64,000 bases of DNA. Source: Lachnospiraceae bacterium. GTDB taxonomy: Bacteria; Bacillota; Clostridia; Lachnospirales; Lachnospiraceae. The notes beneath the pieces are model-generated. The model ran no database searches and had not been told where the DNA came from. It saw only the letters and a list, made by a program, of their open reading frames with translations. Of this stretch, positions 42,803 to 52,353 are shown one piece after another. The DNA is taken from the NCBI GenBank assembly GCA_015057525.1, contig SVEE01000001.1, forward strand, positions 62,001 through 126,000. The letters run 5' to 3'. Position numbers and translations under genes: made by a program. The number at the start of each line of letters is the position of its first letter. Positions within the stretch are counted from its first letter, which is position 1.

Positions 42803-43636
42803 ATGGATAAGATAATAATTAAGGATTTGGAAATATTTGCATATCACGGTGTGTTACCAGAAGAAAAAAAACAGGGACAAAACTTTATAGTTACTGCTGA
42901 GCTATACCTTGATTTAAGAGATGCAGGAATGACAGATGAGCTCGATAAGACAGTTAATTACGCCAAGGTGTGTGAGGATATATCAGAATGTATGACAGAA
43001 GAAAAGTATGACCTTATCGAGGCAGTAGCTGAAAATATAGCGGGTACGATTCTTCTTAAGTACGAAAAAATCAAAGAAGTACACATAATTATAAGCAAAC
43101 CTGAAGCTCCTATAGATATGACCTTTGATACGGTGTGTGTAGATATCACAAGAAGAAAACACACAGCATACTTAGGATTAGGTTCTAATTTGGGCGATAA
43201 GGAAGGTTACCTTGATTACGCTGTAGACCAGCTTAATAAGGATGAATACATTCAAGTAAAAAGTATATCAAGCTACATAGTTACCAAGCCTTATGGTGAA
43301 GTTGAGCAGGATGATTTTCTAAATGGCTGTGTAGAAATAGAAACTCTTTACACTCCTACAGAACTGTTGGCAGTTACAAGTGATATCGAGCAGGGAGCAG
43401 GAAGAAAGAGAATCGTTCATTGGGGACCAAGAACTTTAGATATAGATATTTTGTTATATGACAAAGATATAATAATGGAGAAGAATTTAAAAATTCCACA
43501 TATTGAGATGGCAAAAAGAGAATTTGTTTTAGGACCACTTAGTGAAATTGCACCATTTGCATATCACCCAGGCTATAATAAAACAGTTCTTGAATTGCTT
43601 GAAATGTTAAGTGGACAGGATAGCGTAAAATTATAA
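42803..43636 (+). CDS. folBK: FolB-FolK fusion: dihydroneopterin aldolase / HPPK
   Basis: 277 residues. Residues 1-118 are dihydroneopterin aldolase (FAYHGVLPEEKKQGQ, DELDKTVNYAKV, ISKPEAPI). Residues 119-277 are the pyrophosphokinase FolK (AYLGLGSNLGDKEGYL, and HWGPRTLDIDILLY with the paired Asp metal ligands). One chain thus performs the two steps before FolP. Such fusions are known in several Firmicutes. GGAGG precedes the ATG. FolE is not in this cluster. Confidence 0.94.
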   Translation: MDKIIIKDLEIFAYHGVLPEEKKQGQNFIVTAELYLDLRDAGMTDELDKTVNYAKVCEDISECMTEEKYDLIEAVAENIAGTILLKYEKIKEVHIIISKPEAPIDMTFDTVCVDITRRKHTAYLGLGSNLGDKEGYLDYAVDQLNKDEYIQVKSISSYIVTKPYGEVEQDDFLNGCVEIETLYTPTELLAVTSDIEQGAGRKRIVHWGPRTLDIDILLYDKDIIMEKNLKIPHIEMAKREFVLGPLSEIAPFAYHPGYNKTVLELLEMLSGQDSVKL

Positions 43637-43659
43637 ACTTATGGTGGGAGGTGCATGTT

Positions 43660-45195
43660 ATGGCTTACAAAATGTTTGCGGCAATTTATGTAGGTTCCAG
43701 TGAGCTTGCTATGAAAATATATCAGATTAATGGCAAGAAGAATTTTACTCAGGTAGATGGGGTTAGTAAAATTATTGAGTTAGGTAAGGACACCTATAGT
43801 AAGGGAAGTTTAAGTACTGATTCTATAGATCAGGTGTGCGAAGTATTAAATGGCTTCAGAAAGAAGATGAAGGAATATCAGGTAACCGATTACAGAGCAT
43901 ATGCCACAAGTGCGGTTCGTGAAGCTGAAAACACAGAGATAGTTATTGATGCCATAAAGAGAAGAACTAACTTTGAAGTAAAGGTTTTAAGTAACTCAGA
44001 ACAAAGATATATAAACTTTAAGGGACTGGTTACTAAGTACACTGATTTTCATCAGGTAGTTAGCAAAAATACAGCCTTTGTTGATGTTGGAGCAGGAAGT
44101 GTTCAGATATCCCTTTTTGACAAAAACAATTTAGTTGTAACAGAGAATATTCCTATTGGAGCTGTAAGAGTACGAGACTATCTTTCTATGATGGGCTCCA
44201 AGTCAGGAAGACTTGACAAAATTATATCTGAATATGTTGAAAACGATATTGTAACATTTAGAAATATATATCTTAACGACAAGGAAATTAAAAATGTTAT
44301 TGCTGTTGGAGAAGTAATAAATGCAGTTAAGAAAATTGTTCCTGAACTTGACATAAGTGAGAAGATTGACAAGGAGCAGTTTGACTTCATTTATAACAGA
44401 ATTACAAGTATGTCTCCACAGGCTTTGGCAGAGCAATATGGAATACCATATGAGAGAGCAACCCTTATGCTTCCTAATATTACAATATATCAGTCCTTCT
44501 TAAATAACTGTAAGGCAGAAGAAATTTATGCTCCTAACGTAGATTTTGCAGAGGGAATAGTTGCTTCATACATCGATGAAGGTAGCAGGACAGCATTTGA
44601 ACATAATTTTGAAGAAGACATAGTTGCATCGGCATATTATTTGAGTAGAAGATATAGATGTAACAGAAATCATATAGAGAGAACCTCTGATTATGCCTTG
44701 AAGATTTTTGACAGTGTAAAAAAGATTCATGGAATGGGCAAGCATGAAAGATTGCAGTTACAGATTGCGGCAATATTGCATGAATGTGGCAATTTTATAA
44801 ATCTTCATGATGGTGCCAGAAATTCATATTATATAGTGGCAAATACAGAGATAATAGGTCTGTCTCATAAGGAGCGAATGGAAGTAGCTAATATTGTAAA
44901 ATACAATATGCATTATCTCCCTGCTAAGAATGTGATTGTTCAGGAGCTTGGCGAATGTGACTATATCGTTATTGCTAAGCTGGCGGCAATACTAAGAATC
45001 GCGAATATACTGGACAAAAGCCATATGCAGAAGATAGAAGACATTACAGTTACAGTTAAGGATAATCAAATGATTATAACAGCAAAAACATATGATGACT
45101 TAACTTTGGAAGCAGGTCTTTTTGAGTCAAGAGCTGACTTCTTTGAAAAGGTATATGGAATCAGACCAATACTAAGACTTAGAAGGGGAGTGTAA
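43660..45195 (+). CDS. ppx: Exopolyphosphatase / ppGpp-phosphohydrolase family protein
   Basis: 511 residues. The N-terminal two thirds are the actin-like Ppx/GppA domain (AAIYVGSSELAMKIYQ, YATSAVREAEN, the catalytic NSEQRYINFKG region and FVDVGAGSVQIS). The C-terminal third is an HD-like helical domain (AAILHECGNFINLHDG). Members degrade polyphosphate and/or pppGpp. ATG 43660 is chosen because GGGAGG ends 8 bases upstream; the in-frame GTG 43651 overlaps that site. ppk1 starts 5 bases after the stop, so synthesis and breakdown of polyphosphate are coexpressed. Confidence 0.9.
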   Translation: MAYKMFAAIYVGSSELAMKIYQINGKKNFTQVDGVSKIIELGKDTYSKGSLSTDSIDQVCEVLNGFRKKMKEYQVTDYRAYATSAVREAENTEIVIDAIKRRTNFEVKVLSNSEQRYINFKGLVTKYTDFHQVVSKNTAFVDVGAGSVQISLFDKNNLVVTENIPIGAVRVRDYLSMMGSKSGRLDKIISEYVENDIVTFRNIYLNDKEIKNVIAVGEVINAVKKIVPELDISEKIDKEQFDFIYNRITSMSPQALAEQYGIPYERATLMLPNITIYQSFLNNCKAEEIYAPNVDFAEGIVASYIDEGSRTAFEHNFEEDIVASAYYLSRRYRCNRNHIERTSDYALKIFDSVKKIHGMGKHERLQLQIAAILHECGNFINLHDGARNSYYIVANTEIIGLSHKERMEVANIVKYNMHYLPAKNVIVQELGECDYIVIAKLAAILRIANILDKSHMQKIEDITVTVKDNQMIITAKTYDDLTLEAGLFESRADFFEKVYGIRPILRLRRGV

Positions 45196-45200
45196 TAATT

Positions 45201-47321
45201 ATGGATAAAAAATTATTAGAAAAAAAAGAAAACTATTACAACAGAGAAATGAGTTGGCTCCTCTTTAATTATAGAATATTAAATGAGGCTAAGGATAAGA
45301 ATATCCCTTTATTTGAGCGAATTAAGTTTTTGAGTATTACAGCATCAAACCTAGATGAATTTTTCATGATAAGAGTAGCTTCATTGCATGACCTTGTTAA
45401 CGCTGGCGTGAAAAAGAAGGATATAGCAGGTCTTACACCAGAAGAACAGCTTGAATTAATCATACCTGAGACTAAGGAGATGATGAACAGTCAGTATGTA
45501 ACACTTAACCGTTCTCTTCTTCCTGCTTTGGAAAACAATGGTCTTAAGTTGGTTAAGCACTACGAGGAATTAACTGAAAAACAAGCTAAATTTGTTGATA
45601 AATATTTTGAGAAGGATGTTTATCCTGTACTTACACCAATGGCGGTAGATTCTTCCAGACCGTTTCCGCTTATTAGCAATAAGACTTTAAATATAGGTGC
45701 CCTTATACACGATAAAAAGAAAAATGTGGATGATATAGCTACAGTGCAGGTTCCATCAGTTCTTCCACGAGTTGTAGAACTACCATCTGAGGGTGAAGGA
45801 AGAGAGATTATTCTTCTTGAGGAGATTATCGAGAAAAACTTAGGAAAGCTTTTCCTTAACTATGAAATTATCTGTGCACATCCATATAGAATTATGCGTA
45901 ATGCAGACCTTACTATTGATGAGGATGATGCAGCTGATCTTTTGAAGGAAATTGAAAAGCAGATTAAGAAAAGAGCTTGGGGCGAGGTTATTAAGCTTGA
46001 GGTAGAAGCAGATATGGATAAAAGACTTCTCAAGGAGCTTAAGAAACAGCTTGGGGTTTCTAATAACGCTGTTTACAATATAAACGGTCCACTTGATTTA
46101 ACTTTCCTTATGAAGGTTAATGGTATAGATGGATTTGAACATTTAAAATACAAGAAATATATTCCACAGCCAGTGATCGGACTTAATTATGAGGAAAGTA
46201 TATTTGAACAGATAAAGAAGAAAGATATCCTTCTTCATCATCCATACGATGAATTTACTCCTGTAATAGAATTTATTAAACAGGCTGCTATTGACCCAAA
46301 TGTGCTTGCCATTAAACAGACCCTGTACCGTGTAAGTGGTAATTCGCCAATTGTTGCAGCCCTTGCCCTTGCGGCAGAAAATGGTAAGCAGGTAACAGTT
46401 CTTGTTGAGCTTAAAGCTAGATTTGACGAGGAAAATAACATTAACTGGGCTAAGAAATTGGAGAAGGCAGGCTGCCATGTAATCTATGGTTTAGTTGGAC
46501 TTAAAACACATTCTAAGATTGCTCTTGTTGTAAGAAGAGAAGAGGATGGTATTAAGCGATATGTACACCTTGGAACAGGTAACTATAATGATATCACAGC
46601 TAAGCTTTATACCGATATGGGTATGCTTACTGCATCAGATTCCATAGGAGAGGATGCTACAGCCGTATTTAATATGCTTTCAGGTTATTCTGAGCCACCA
46701 GCTTGGAATAAGCTTATTGTGGCACCTATATGGATGAAGGACAGATTTGTTAAATTAATAGAGCGTGAGGCTGAAAACGCAAGACAGGGCAAGGAGGCAC
46801 GCATTATAGCTAAGATGAATTCCCTTTGCGACCCTGTGATTATAAAAGCATTATACGAAGCGTCTAATGCTGGCGTTAAGATAGACCTTATTATAAGAGG
46901 TATATGTTGTCTTAAGACAGGTATCAAGGATTTAAGTGAAAATATTACAGTTCGTTCCATTGTAGGTAATTTCCTTGAGCATTCAAGAATTTTCTACTTC
47001 TACAATGATGGCTTTGAGGATGTTTATATGGGAAGTGCAGACTGGATGCCTAGAAACCTTGATAAGCGTGTTGAAATCACATTCCCAGTTGAGGATGAGG
47101 ATTTAAAGAAAAAGGTAATAGAGATAATTCATATTCAGCTTGCAGATACATTGAAGGCTCATATTATGCAGCCTGATGGTACTTATGATAAACAGGATTT
47201 AAGAGGACGAGATAAGCTAGAGGCACAGAGTTTCTTTTGTAAACAGGCAACTAATGCTGTTAAAGAGGAAGAAAAAAAGCCTGTGGCAAGAGTTTTTGTA
47301 CCAAGAACAAAGATAGAGTAA
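45201..47321 (+). CDS. ppk1: Polyphosphate kinase 1
   Basis: 706 residues, typical of PPK1. It builds polyphosphate from ATP. The N domain opens YYNREMSWLLFNYRILNEA. The catalytic core contains the autophosphorylated His437 in LVGLKTHSKIALV and the second PLD-type motif around FLEHSRIFYFYNDG, with MGSADWMPRNLDKRVE near the end. AGGGGAG precedes the ATG. The operon ppx-ppk1-tcdA-ttcA runs with short gaps. Polyphosphate turnover may tie to the CYTH protein at 25755, which is of the triphosphate-binding fold. Confidence 0.95.
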   Translation: MDKKLLEKKENYYNREMSWLLFNYRILNEAKDKNIPLFERIKFLSITASNLDEFFMIRVASLHDLVNAGVKKKDIAGLTPEEQLELIIPETKEMMNSQYVTLNRSLLPALENNGLKLVKHYEELTEKQAKFVDKYFEKDVYPVLTPMAVDSSRPFPLISNKTLNIGALIHDKKKNVDDIATVQVPSVLPRVVELPSEGEGREIILLEEIIEKNLGKLFLNYEIICAHPYRIMRNADLTIDEDDAADLLKEIEKQIKKRAWGEVIKLEVEADMDKRLLKELKKQLGVSNNAVYNINGPLDLTFLMKVNGIDGFEHLKYKKYIPQPVIGLNYEESIFEQIKKKDILLHHPYDEFTPVIEFIKQAAIDPNVLAIKQTLYRVSGNSPIVAALALAAENGKQVTVLVELKARFDEENNINWAKKLEKAGCHVIYGLVGLKTHSKIALVVRREEDGIKRYVHLGTGNYNDITAKLYTDMGMLTASDSIGEDATAVFNMLSGYSEPPAWNKLIVAPIWMKDRFVKLIEREAENARQGKEARIIAKMNSLCDPVIIKALYEASNAGVKIDLIIRGICCLKTGIKDLSENITVRSIVGNFLEHSRIFYFYNDGFEDVYMGSADWMPRNLDKRVEITFPVEDEDLKKKVIEIIHIQLADTLKAHIMQPDGTYDKQDLRGRDKLEAQSFFCKQATNAVKEEEKKPVARVFVPRTKIE

Positions 47322-47336
47322 ATTAGGGGAGCATGT

Positions 47337-48065
47337 ATGCAGGAGCAATTTTCTAGAACTACAATTTTATTTGGACCCAAGGCCATGGAAAGGCTTGCTA
47401 ATGCTCGTGTTGCAGTGTTTGGAGTAGGTGGAGTAGGTGGATACACAGTTGAAGCTTTAGTTAGAAGTGGCGTTGGTGCCATAGATATAATTGACAGTGA
47501 TACTGTGGCATTATCTAATTTGAACAGACAAATTATTGCAACTATGGATACGGTAGGTGAGTATAAGGTTGATGTTATGCAAAAAAGAATTCACCAAATC
47601 AACCCTAATTGTAAGGTGACTGCACATAGATGCTTTTATCTCCCTGAGAATAAGGATTTGTTTGATTTTTCTCAGTACGATTATGTTGTGGATGCGGTTG
47701 ATACAGTAACTGCAAAAATTCAGCTTGTTATGGAGGCTCGTGAAGCAAACGTTCCAATAATCAGTAGCATGGGAGCAGGAAATAAGCTTAATCCCACTGA
47801 GTTTCAGGTTGCAGATATATATAAGACATCAGTCTGTCCTTTAGCCAAGGTTATGAGGAGAGAGCTAAAAAAACGTGGTGTGGAAAGTCTCAAAGTTGTA
47901 TATTCAAAGGAGGAAGCTGTGAAACCTGCTGTTACATTGGAGGAAATTGGTGAAAGCCTACCTGAAGGTAAAAAATCAATTCCTGGCTCAAATGCATTTG
48001 TTCCTTCCGTTGTTGGTCTTATAATTGCCTCAGAGGTTATAAAAGATTTAACCGAATACAAATAA
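47337..48065 (+). CDS. tcdA: tRNA threonylcarbamoyladenosine dehydratase (TcdA/CsdL)
   Basis: 242 residues. An E1/ThiF-like ATP-dependent enzyme that cyclises t6A37 to ct6A in tRNA. The Rossmann motif is VFGVGGVGGYTVEAL, followed by DSDTVALSNLNRQI, the Arg/Lys ATP contacts and MGAGNKLNPTEFQV. The length and the C-terminal NAFVPSVVGLIIASEVI match TcdA rather than MoeB or ThiF. A GGGGAG site precedes ATG 47337. Confidence 0.92.
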   Translation: MQEQFSRTTILFGPKAMERLANARVAVFGVGGVGGYTVEALVRSGVGAIDIIDSDTVALSNLNRQIIATMDTVGEYKVDVMQKRIHQINPNCKVTAHRCFYLPENKDLFDFSQYDYVVDAVDTVTAKIQLVMEAREANVPIISSMGAGNKLNPTEFQVADIYKTSVCPLAKVMRRELKKRGVESLKVVYSKEEAVKPAVTLEEIGESLPEGKKSIPGSNAFVPSVVGLIIASEVIKDLTEYK

Positions 48066-48084
48066 TTATTTGTGGAGATAAATC

Positions 48085-48954
48085 ATGTCAGATACAGAAA
48101 AAAATATAAATTCAGAAGTAAAAGATAAATGCAAGGATGTTGAACGAAGTATTGTCAAGAAATTTCGTAAAGGAATATGGTGCAAATTTACTAAGGCAAT
48201 TAACGAATATGAGTTAATTCAGGATGGAGACAAAATTGCCGTATGCATTTCTGGTGGAAAGGATTCAATGCTTATGGCTAAGCTTTTTCAAGAGCTTGAA
48301 AGGCATGGTAAGAAGAATTTTTCAGTAGAATTCCTTGTGATGAATCCTGGATACAACCAAATTAATCTGGACAATATTCTAAATAATGCAAAAATGCTCA
48401 ATGTACCAATTACAGTGTTTGAGTCAGATATATTTGATGTTGTAGATGGACAGGGTGGAGCGCCTTGCTACCTGTGTGCAAGAATGAGACGTGGACATTT
48501 GTACAGCAAGGCAAAGGATCTTGGCTGTAATAAAATTGCTCTTGGACATCATTTTGATGATGTAATTGAAACAATTCTCATGGGAATGCTTTATGGAGGC
48601 CAAATTCAGACAATGATGCCTAAGCTACACAGTACTAATTTCGAAGGCATGGAGCTTATAAGACCTCTCTACCTTGTTAGAGAAGAGGATATAATTCATT
48701 GGAAAGAATACAATGAATTAACCTTTATTAACTGTGCATGTAAACTTACATCCAGTCTTGTGGATATGAATAAGTCAGAGCTTTCCTCTAAGAGATTTGA
48801 AATTAAAAGACTTATAAGTGAACTGAAAGAAACTAACTCATTTGTTGAGAAAAACATTTTCAGAAGTGTTGAAAATGTCAATTTGGAGACAGTTATAGCC
48901 TATAAGAATAAGGGTGAAAAACATCACTTCCTTGACACATATTATGATAAATAA
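48085..48954 (+). CDS. TtcA-family PP-loop tRNA thiolation protein
   Basis: 289 residues. The PP-loop is CISGGKDSMLMAKL; PCYLCARMRRG gives the central CxxC, and LGHHFDDVIETILMG is the TtcA/TtuA signature. Such proteins thiolate C32 (TtcA) or related positions using an Fe-S cluster; the exact tRNA target cannot be read from sequence. It has a relatively Lys-rich N-terminal extension (1-45). It follows tcdA by 19 bases, placing two tRNA-modification genes together. Confidence 0.85.
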   Translation: MSDTEKNINSEVKDKCKDVERSIVKKFRKGIWCKFTKAINEYELIQDGDKIAVCISGGKDSMLMAKLFQELERHGKKNFSVEFLVMNPGYNQINLDNILNNAKMLNVPITVFESDIFDVVDGQGGAPCYLCARMRRGHLYSKAKDLGCNKIALGHHFDDVIETILMGMLYGGQIQTMMPKLHSTNFEGMELIRPLYLVREEDIIHWKEYNELTFINCACKLTSSLVDMNKSELSSKRFEIKRLISELKETNSFVEKNIFRSVENVNLETVIAYKNKGEKHHFLDTYYDK

Positions 48955-48999
48955 AAAAGCAGGTTAATCTTAATGTTTATAGATTAACCTGCTTTTTTT
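48953..48999. terminator. Bidirectional terminator between ttcA-like and DUF378 genes
   Basis: A perfect 18-bp stem (48953-48970 with 48981-48998), 10-base loop, A run on one side and T run on the other. It serves the two convergent genes. Confidence 0.9.
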
Positions 49000-49202
49000 T
49001 AGTAATTATCTCTACATGCGTATTTATAAAAACCAATTAAATAAAGACCACTTAAGCCAACAAGTCCATAGATAATTCTAGAGAAGAATGTTGCATCTCC
49101 AAAAAGTGCTGATACAAGATTAAAATCAAAGAATCCTATAAGGCCCCAGTTAATTGCACCAATAATTGCAATTGTTAAACAAAAACAGTTTAATAGTTTC
49201 AT
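48999..49202 (-). CDS. DUF378 small membrane protein
   Basis: 67 residues with two transmembrane helices (about 5-26 and 43-60). The IGAINWGLIGFF element and the IYGLVGLSGLY helix are the DUF378 hallmarks. Function is unknown. AGGAGG precedes the ATG on this strand. The stop codon abuts the bidirectional terminator. Confidence 0.88.
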   Translation of the reverse strand: MKLLNCFCLTIAIIGAINWGLIGFFDFNLVSALFGDATFFSRIIYGLVGLSGLYLIGFYKYACRDNY

Positions 49203-49355
49203 GAATATACCTCCTAAATAAAGTATTTATAGCTTTCTAAATATAAAACTTTATGTTCGTAAGTTTATAATTCCCCAAAACCTAATAAATATTAGTAAAA
49301 ATTATATAAAATTATTGGAAAAATTTTCTAAGAATAGTGAATATTTGAGGTTTCA

Positions 49356-49435
49356 TTTTTTATATATAGTTGATATAATAGTGAATCGGGGAAACGGGAT
49401 AATTGTAATTTTTTATACATAGATGATATAACAGA
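49356..49435 (+). repeat. Two 27-bp imperfect direct repeats upstream of the purF-like gene
   Basis: 49356-49382 and 49409-49435 match at 24 of 27 positions, with start-to-start distance 53 bp (about five helical turns). Each carries a GATATAA -10-like segment. They fill the AT-rich 251-base gap before the PurF paralogue and may be duplicated promoters or a tandem operator. Confidence 0.6.
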
Positions 49436-49453
49436 TATTAATGGAGGACACAG

Positions 49454-50857
49454 ATGGGCGGTTTTTTTGGAGTTGCATCAAAGGAAGATTGTGTGTTTGA
49501 TTTGTTCTTTGGAACAGATTATCATTCGCATTTAGGAACAAGACGTGCAGGAATGGCAGTGTATGGTGATGATGGATTCGAGAAATCTATTCATAATATT
49601 GAGAATTCACCATTTAGAACAAAATTTGATAAGGAAGCCAATTCGATGCATGGATATTTTGGCATTGGCTGTATATCAGATTATGAAGCACAGCCAATAC
49701 TAGTTCGTTCACATCACGGTTCCTTTGCAATAACAACTGTAGGTAAGATTAATAATTCAGATGAAATTATAGAAGAAATATTAAAAGGAAATACACATTT
49801 CTTTGAGATGAGTAATGGAGAGATTAATGCGACAGAATTAGTAGCTGCTATCATTAATCAAAAAGACAATTTTATTGAGGGAATTAAATATGCTCTTGAT
49901 ATAGTTGAAGGTTCTATTTCGATTCTCATTCTTACCCCAATGGGAATATATTGTGCCCGCGATAAATTCGGTAGAACGCCTGTTATAATAGGTAAAAAAG
50001 ATGGAGCCCATTGTGCTGCCTTTGAGAGCTTTTCCTTCATAAATTTAGGTTATACGTTAGAAAAGGAATTAGGACCTGGAGAGATAGCAATCATAACTCC
50101 GGACTATGTTAAGACACTGGTTGCACCTGGTAACAAGATGAAGATATGTACATTCCTTTGGATATATTACGGATATCCTTCATCCTCATATGAAGGTGTA
50201 AGCGTTGAGCAGATGAGAAATCGTTGTGGACAGCTTCTTGCTAAGAGAGATGATGTCAAGCCTGATATTGTAGCAGGTGTACCTGATTCAGGTACAGCAC
50301 ATGCTATAGGTTATGCTAATGAGTCAGGAATACCATTTTCAAGACCGTTTATAAAATATTCTCCTACATGGGCGAGATCGTTCATACCTACAATTCAGAG
50401 CAAGAGAAATCTTATTGCTAAAATGAAGCTTATTGCTGTTGAAAACCTAATTAAAGATAAGAGCTTGCTTATTATGGATGACTCTATTGTAAGAGGAACT
50501 CAGCTTAGAGAAACAACAGAGTTCTTATATGACAGCGGCGCTAAAGAGGTTCATATTAGACCTGCATGTCCACCACTTATATTTGGATGTAAGTATCTTA
50601 ATTTCTCCCGTTCTAATTCAGAGATGGAGCTTATTACAAGAAAGGTAATAAGTGAGCTTGAAGGTGGCGATGTTACAGATGAAGTACTTCGCGAATATGC
50701 TGATTTCAATTCTCCAAAGTATGAGAGAATGGTAGATGAGATTTGTAAAAAACTTAAATTTACGTCACTGAGATTCCATAGACTTGATGATATGTTAGAG
50801 GCAGTAGGTATTGATCCAGAGAATCTTTGCACATATTGCTGGAACGGACAAGAGTAG
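49454..50857 (+). CDS. PurF paralogue with a decayed glutaminase domain
   Basis: 467 residues with amidophosphoribosyltransferase architecture. The phosphoribosyltransferase half is intact in its signature LLIMDDSIVRGTQLRE and flanking VAGVPDSGTAHAIGYA. The four Fe-S ligand cysteines of Bacillus PurF seem kept (KICTFLW, FGCKYLN, LCTYC). In the glutaminase half the N-terminal nucleophile Cys is absent (MGGFFGVA for CGVFGI), and HRGQESAG reads HLGTRRAG; the usual glutamine-binding GHVRY and HNGN elements are not found. It probably cannot use glutamine. GGAGG precedes the ATG. No purine genes are adjacent, so a normal PurF likely exists elsewhere. Confidence 0.85.
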   Translation: MGGFFGVASKEDCVFDLFFGTDYHSHLGTRRAGMAVYGDDGFEKSIHNIENSPFRTKFDKEANSMHGYFGIGCISDYEAQPILVRSHHGSFAITTVGKINNSDEIIEEILKGNTHFFEMSNGEINATELVAAIINQKDNFIEGIKYALDIVEGSISILILTPMGIYCARDKFGRTPVIIGKKDGAHCAAFESFSFINLGYTLEKELGPGEIAIITPDYVKTLVAPGNKMKICTFLWIYYGYPSSSYEGVSVEQMRNRCGQLLAKRDDVKPDIVAGVPDSGTAHAIGYANESGIPFSRPFIKYSPTWARSFIPTIQSKRNLIAKMKLIAVENLIKDKSLLIMDDSIVRGTQLRETTEFLYDSGAKEVHIRPACPPLIFGCKYLNFSRSNSEMELITRKVISELEGGDVTDEVLREYADFNSPKYERMVDEICKKLKFTSLRFHRLDDMLEAVGIDPENLCTYCWNGQE

Positions 50858-50858
50858 T

Positions 50859-50903
50859 AAAAAAATGCTTGTATTTAAGAATATTAAATACAAGCATTTT
50901 TTT
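50859..50903. terminator. Bidirectional terminator between purF-like and ABC-transporter genes
   Basis: A perfect 18-bp stem (50859-50876 with 50886-50903) with a 9-base loop, flanked by A and T runs on both strands, serving two convergent units. Confidence 0.88.
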
Positions 50904-50926
50904 AGTTGATAAATTTAGTTGATAAA
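50901..50926. repeat. Tandem 13-bp duplication before the ABC ATPase stop
   Basis: TTTAGTTGATAAA occurs twice head to tail (50901-50913 and 50914-50926), ending two bases before the stop codon of the minus-strand ATPase gene. It looks like a simple slippage duplication. Confidence 0.7.
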
Positions 50927-50927
50927 T

Positions 50928-51683
50928 TTAATTGCTAAGTTTTCCTAAGAATTCCTGCATACGTTCGTTGCTTGAATTAAATACTTCATCAGGAGTTCCC
51001 TCAACGGCAATAACGCCTTTATCCATGAAGATAATTCTATCAGAAATATTCTTCGCAAAATTCATTTCGTGAGTAACAATAACCATGGTCATATGTTGCT
51101 CGGCTAAGGATTTTATTACCTTAAGTACCTCGCCTGTTAACTCTGGGTCTAAGGCTGAGGTTGGCTCATCAAAGAAGAGAACCTTTGGGTTAAGTGCAAG
51201 TGCTCTTGCAATTGCAACACGCTGTTGTTGACCACCTGAAAGCTGAGAAGGATAATATGAAGCTTTGTCGGAAAGTCCCATCTTGTCCAGCAGGTCTTTT
51301 GCTTCGTTAATGACCTCATTTTTGTCTCGTTTTTGTACAGAAATAGGTGCGTCAATAATATTATCTAACACAGTCTTATGAGGAAAGAGATTAAAGTTTT
51401 GGAAAACTAATCCGAAGTTTTTCTTTAATTCTCGAAGCTTAGCTGGTTTCTCATAGTAAGAAACACCATCCTCTGATACGACAGCAGCTTCACCCATGTA
51501 GTATATTTCACCAGTATCAACTGTCTCAAGCATAGTAGCAATTCTAAGTAAGGTTGACTTGCCTGAACCGGAAGGTCCAATGATTGATAAAACCTCGCCT
51601 TCTTTTACCTGAAGGGAAATACCTTTTAGTACATGAAGGTCTCCAAATGATTTTTCAATGTTTTTCATTTCAAAATAAATCAT
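50928..51683 (-). CDS. Amino-acid ABC transporter ATP-binding protein (GlnQ-type)
   Basis: 251 residues. Walker [10 protein letters not shown], signature [15 protein letters not shown], Walker [15 protein letters not shown] and switch VTHEMNFA are those of the polar amino-acid uptake (GlnQ/HisP) family. A slightly unusual insert around the Q-loop precedes [19 protein letters not shown] precedes the start. It is the last gene of the binding protein - permease - ATPase operon on the minus strand. Confidence 0.95.
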   Translation of the reverse strand: MIYFEMKNIEKSFGDLHVLKGISLQVKEGEVLSIIGPSGSGKSTLLRIATMLETVDTGEIYYMGEAAVVSEDGVSYYEKPAKLRELKKNFGLVFQNFNLFPHKTVLDNIIDAPISVQKRDKNEVINEAKDLLDKMGLSDKASYYPSQLSGGQQQRVAIARALALNPKVLFFDEPTSALDPELTGEVLKVIKSLAEQHMTMVIVTHEMNFAKNISDRIIFMDKGVIAVEGTPDEVFNSSNERMQEFLGKLSN

Positions 51684-51693
51684 GGTATACCTC

Positions 51694-52338
51694 CTAGTAA
51701 TAATCTAATTTCTTTTCAACACGTCTCATTATAAATGAAACAAGTAAGTTAAATACGTAGTAGAAAATTCCTGCAATTACAAATGGAAGGAAGGTTGTAT
51801 CTCTAGCTGCAATCTGCTGCGCAACTGTAAACATTTCTATGTAAGAAAGCGAGAATGCTAAAGAGGTATCCTTAACCAATGTAATAATTTCGTTTGTCAT
51901 AGCAGGTATAATTATTTTAATTACCTGTGGGAATATAATCTTAAAAAATGTCTGAGCTTTTGAGTAACCCAAAATATGGGCTGCTTCATATTGTCCAACA
52001 GGAATAGCCTCAATTCCAGTTCTATATATCTCTGCAAAGTAGGCAGCGTAGTTGATTGAAAAACCAACTATAATAGCTGGAAATCTCCAGTTACCAATAG
52101 ACATTCCGAAAAGGTAGTATGGAAAATAGAAAACTACCATAAGCTGAAGCATGAGTGGAGTTCCTCTCAATATAGAAATGAGAAAAGAAATAATGCCGCT
52201 TATTATTTTGTTTTTGGACATTCTTCCAAAGGCAATTACCAGGCCTAATGGAAGAGAGAAAAGCAATGTCAGGAAGAAGATGGACATGGACCTAAACATA
52301 CCCATGGACATCTGTTCCATTATTGTTGAAAAGCTCAT
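51694..52338 (-). CDS. Amino-acid ABC transporter permease
   Basis: 214 residues with about five transmembrane helices. The HisM/GlnP family signature appears as [15 protein letters not shown] at the N-terminal side, and the EAA loop as [21 protein letters not shown]. Only one permease gene is present, so it should act as a homodimer. It lies 15 bases downstream of the binding-protein gene and 10 bases before the ATPase gene. Confidence 0.93.
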   Translation of the reverse strand: MSFSTIMEQMSMGMFRSMSIFFLTLLFSLPLGLVIAFGRMSKNKIISGIISFLISILRGTPLMLQLMVVFYFPYYLFGMSIGNWRFPAIIVGFSINYAAYFAEIYRTGIEAIPVGQYEAAHILGYSKAQTFFKIIFPQVIKIIIPAMTNEIITLVKDTSLAFSLSYIEMFTVAQQIAARDTTFLPFVIAGIFYYVFNLLVSFIMRRVEKKLDYY

Positions 52339-52353
52339 ATGTAATACTCCTTA

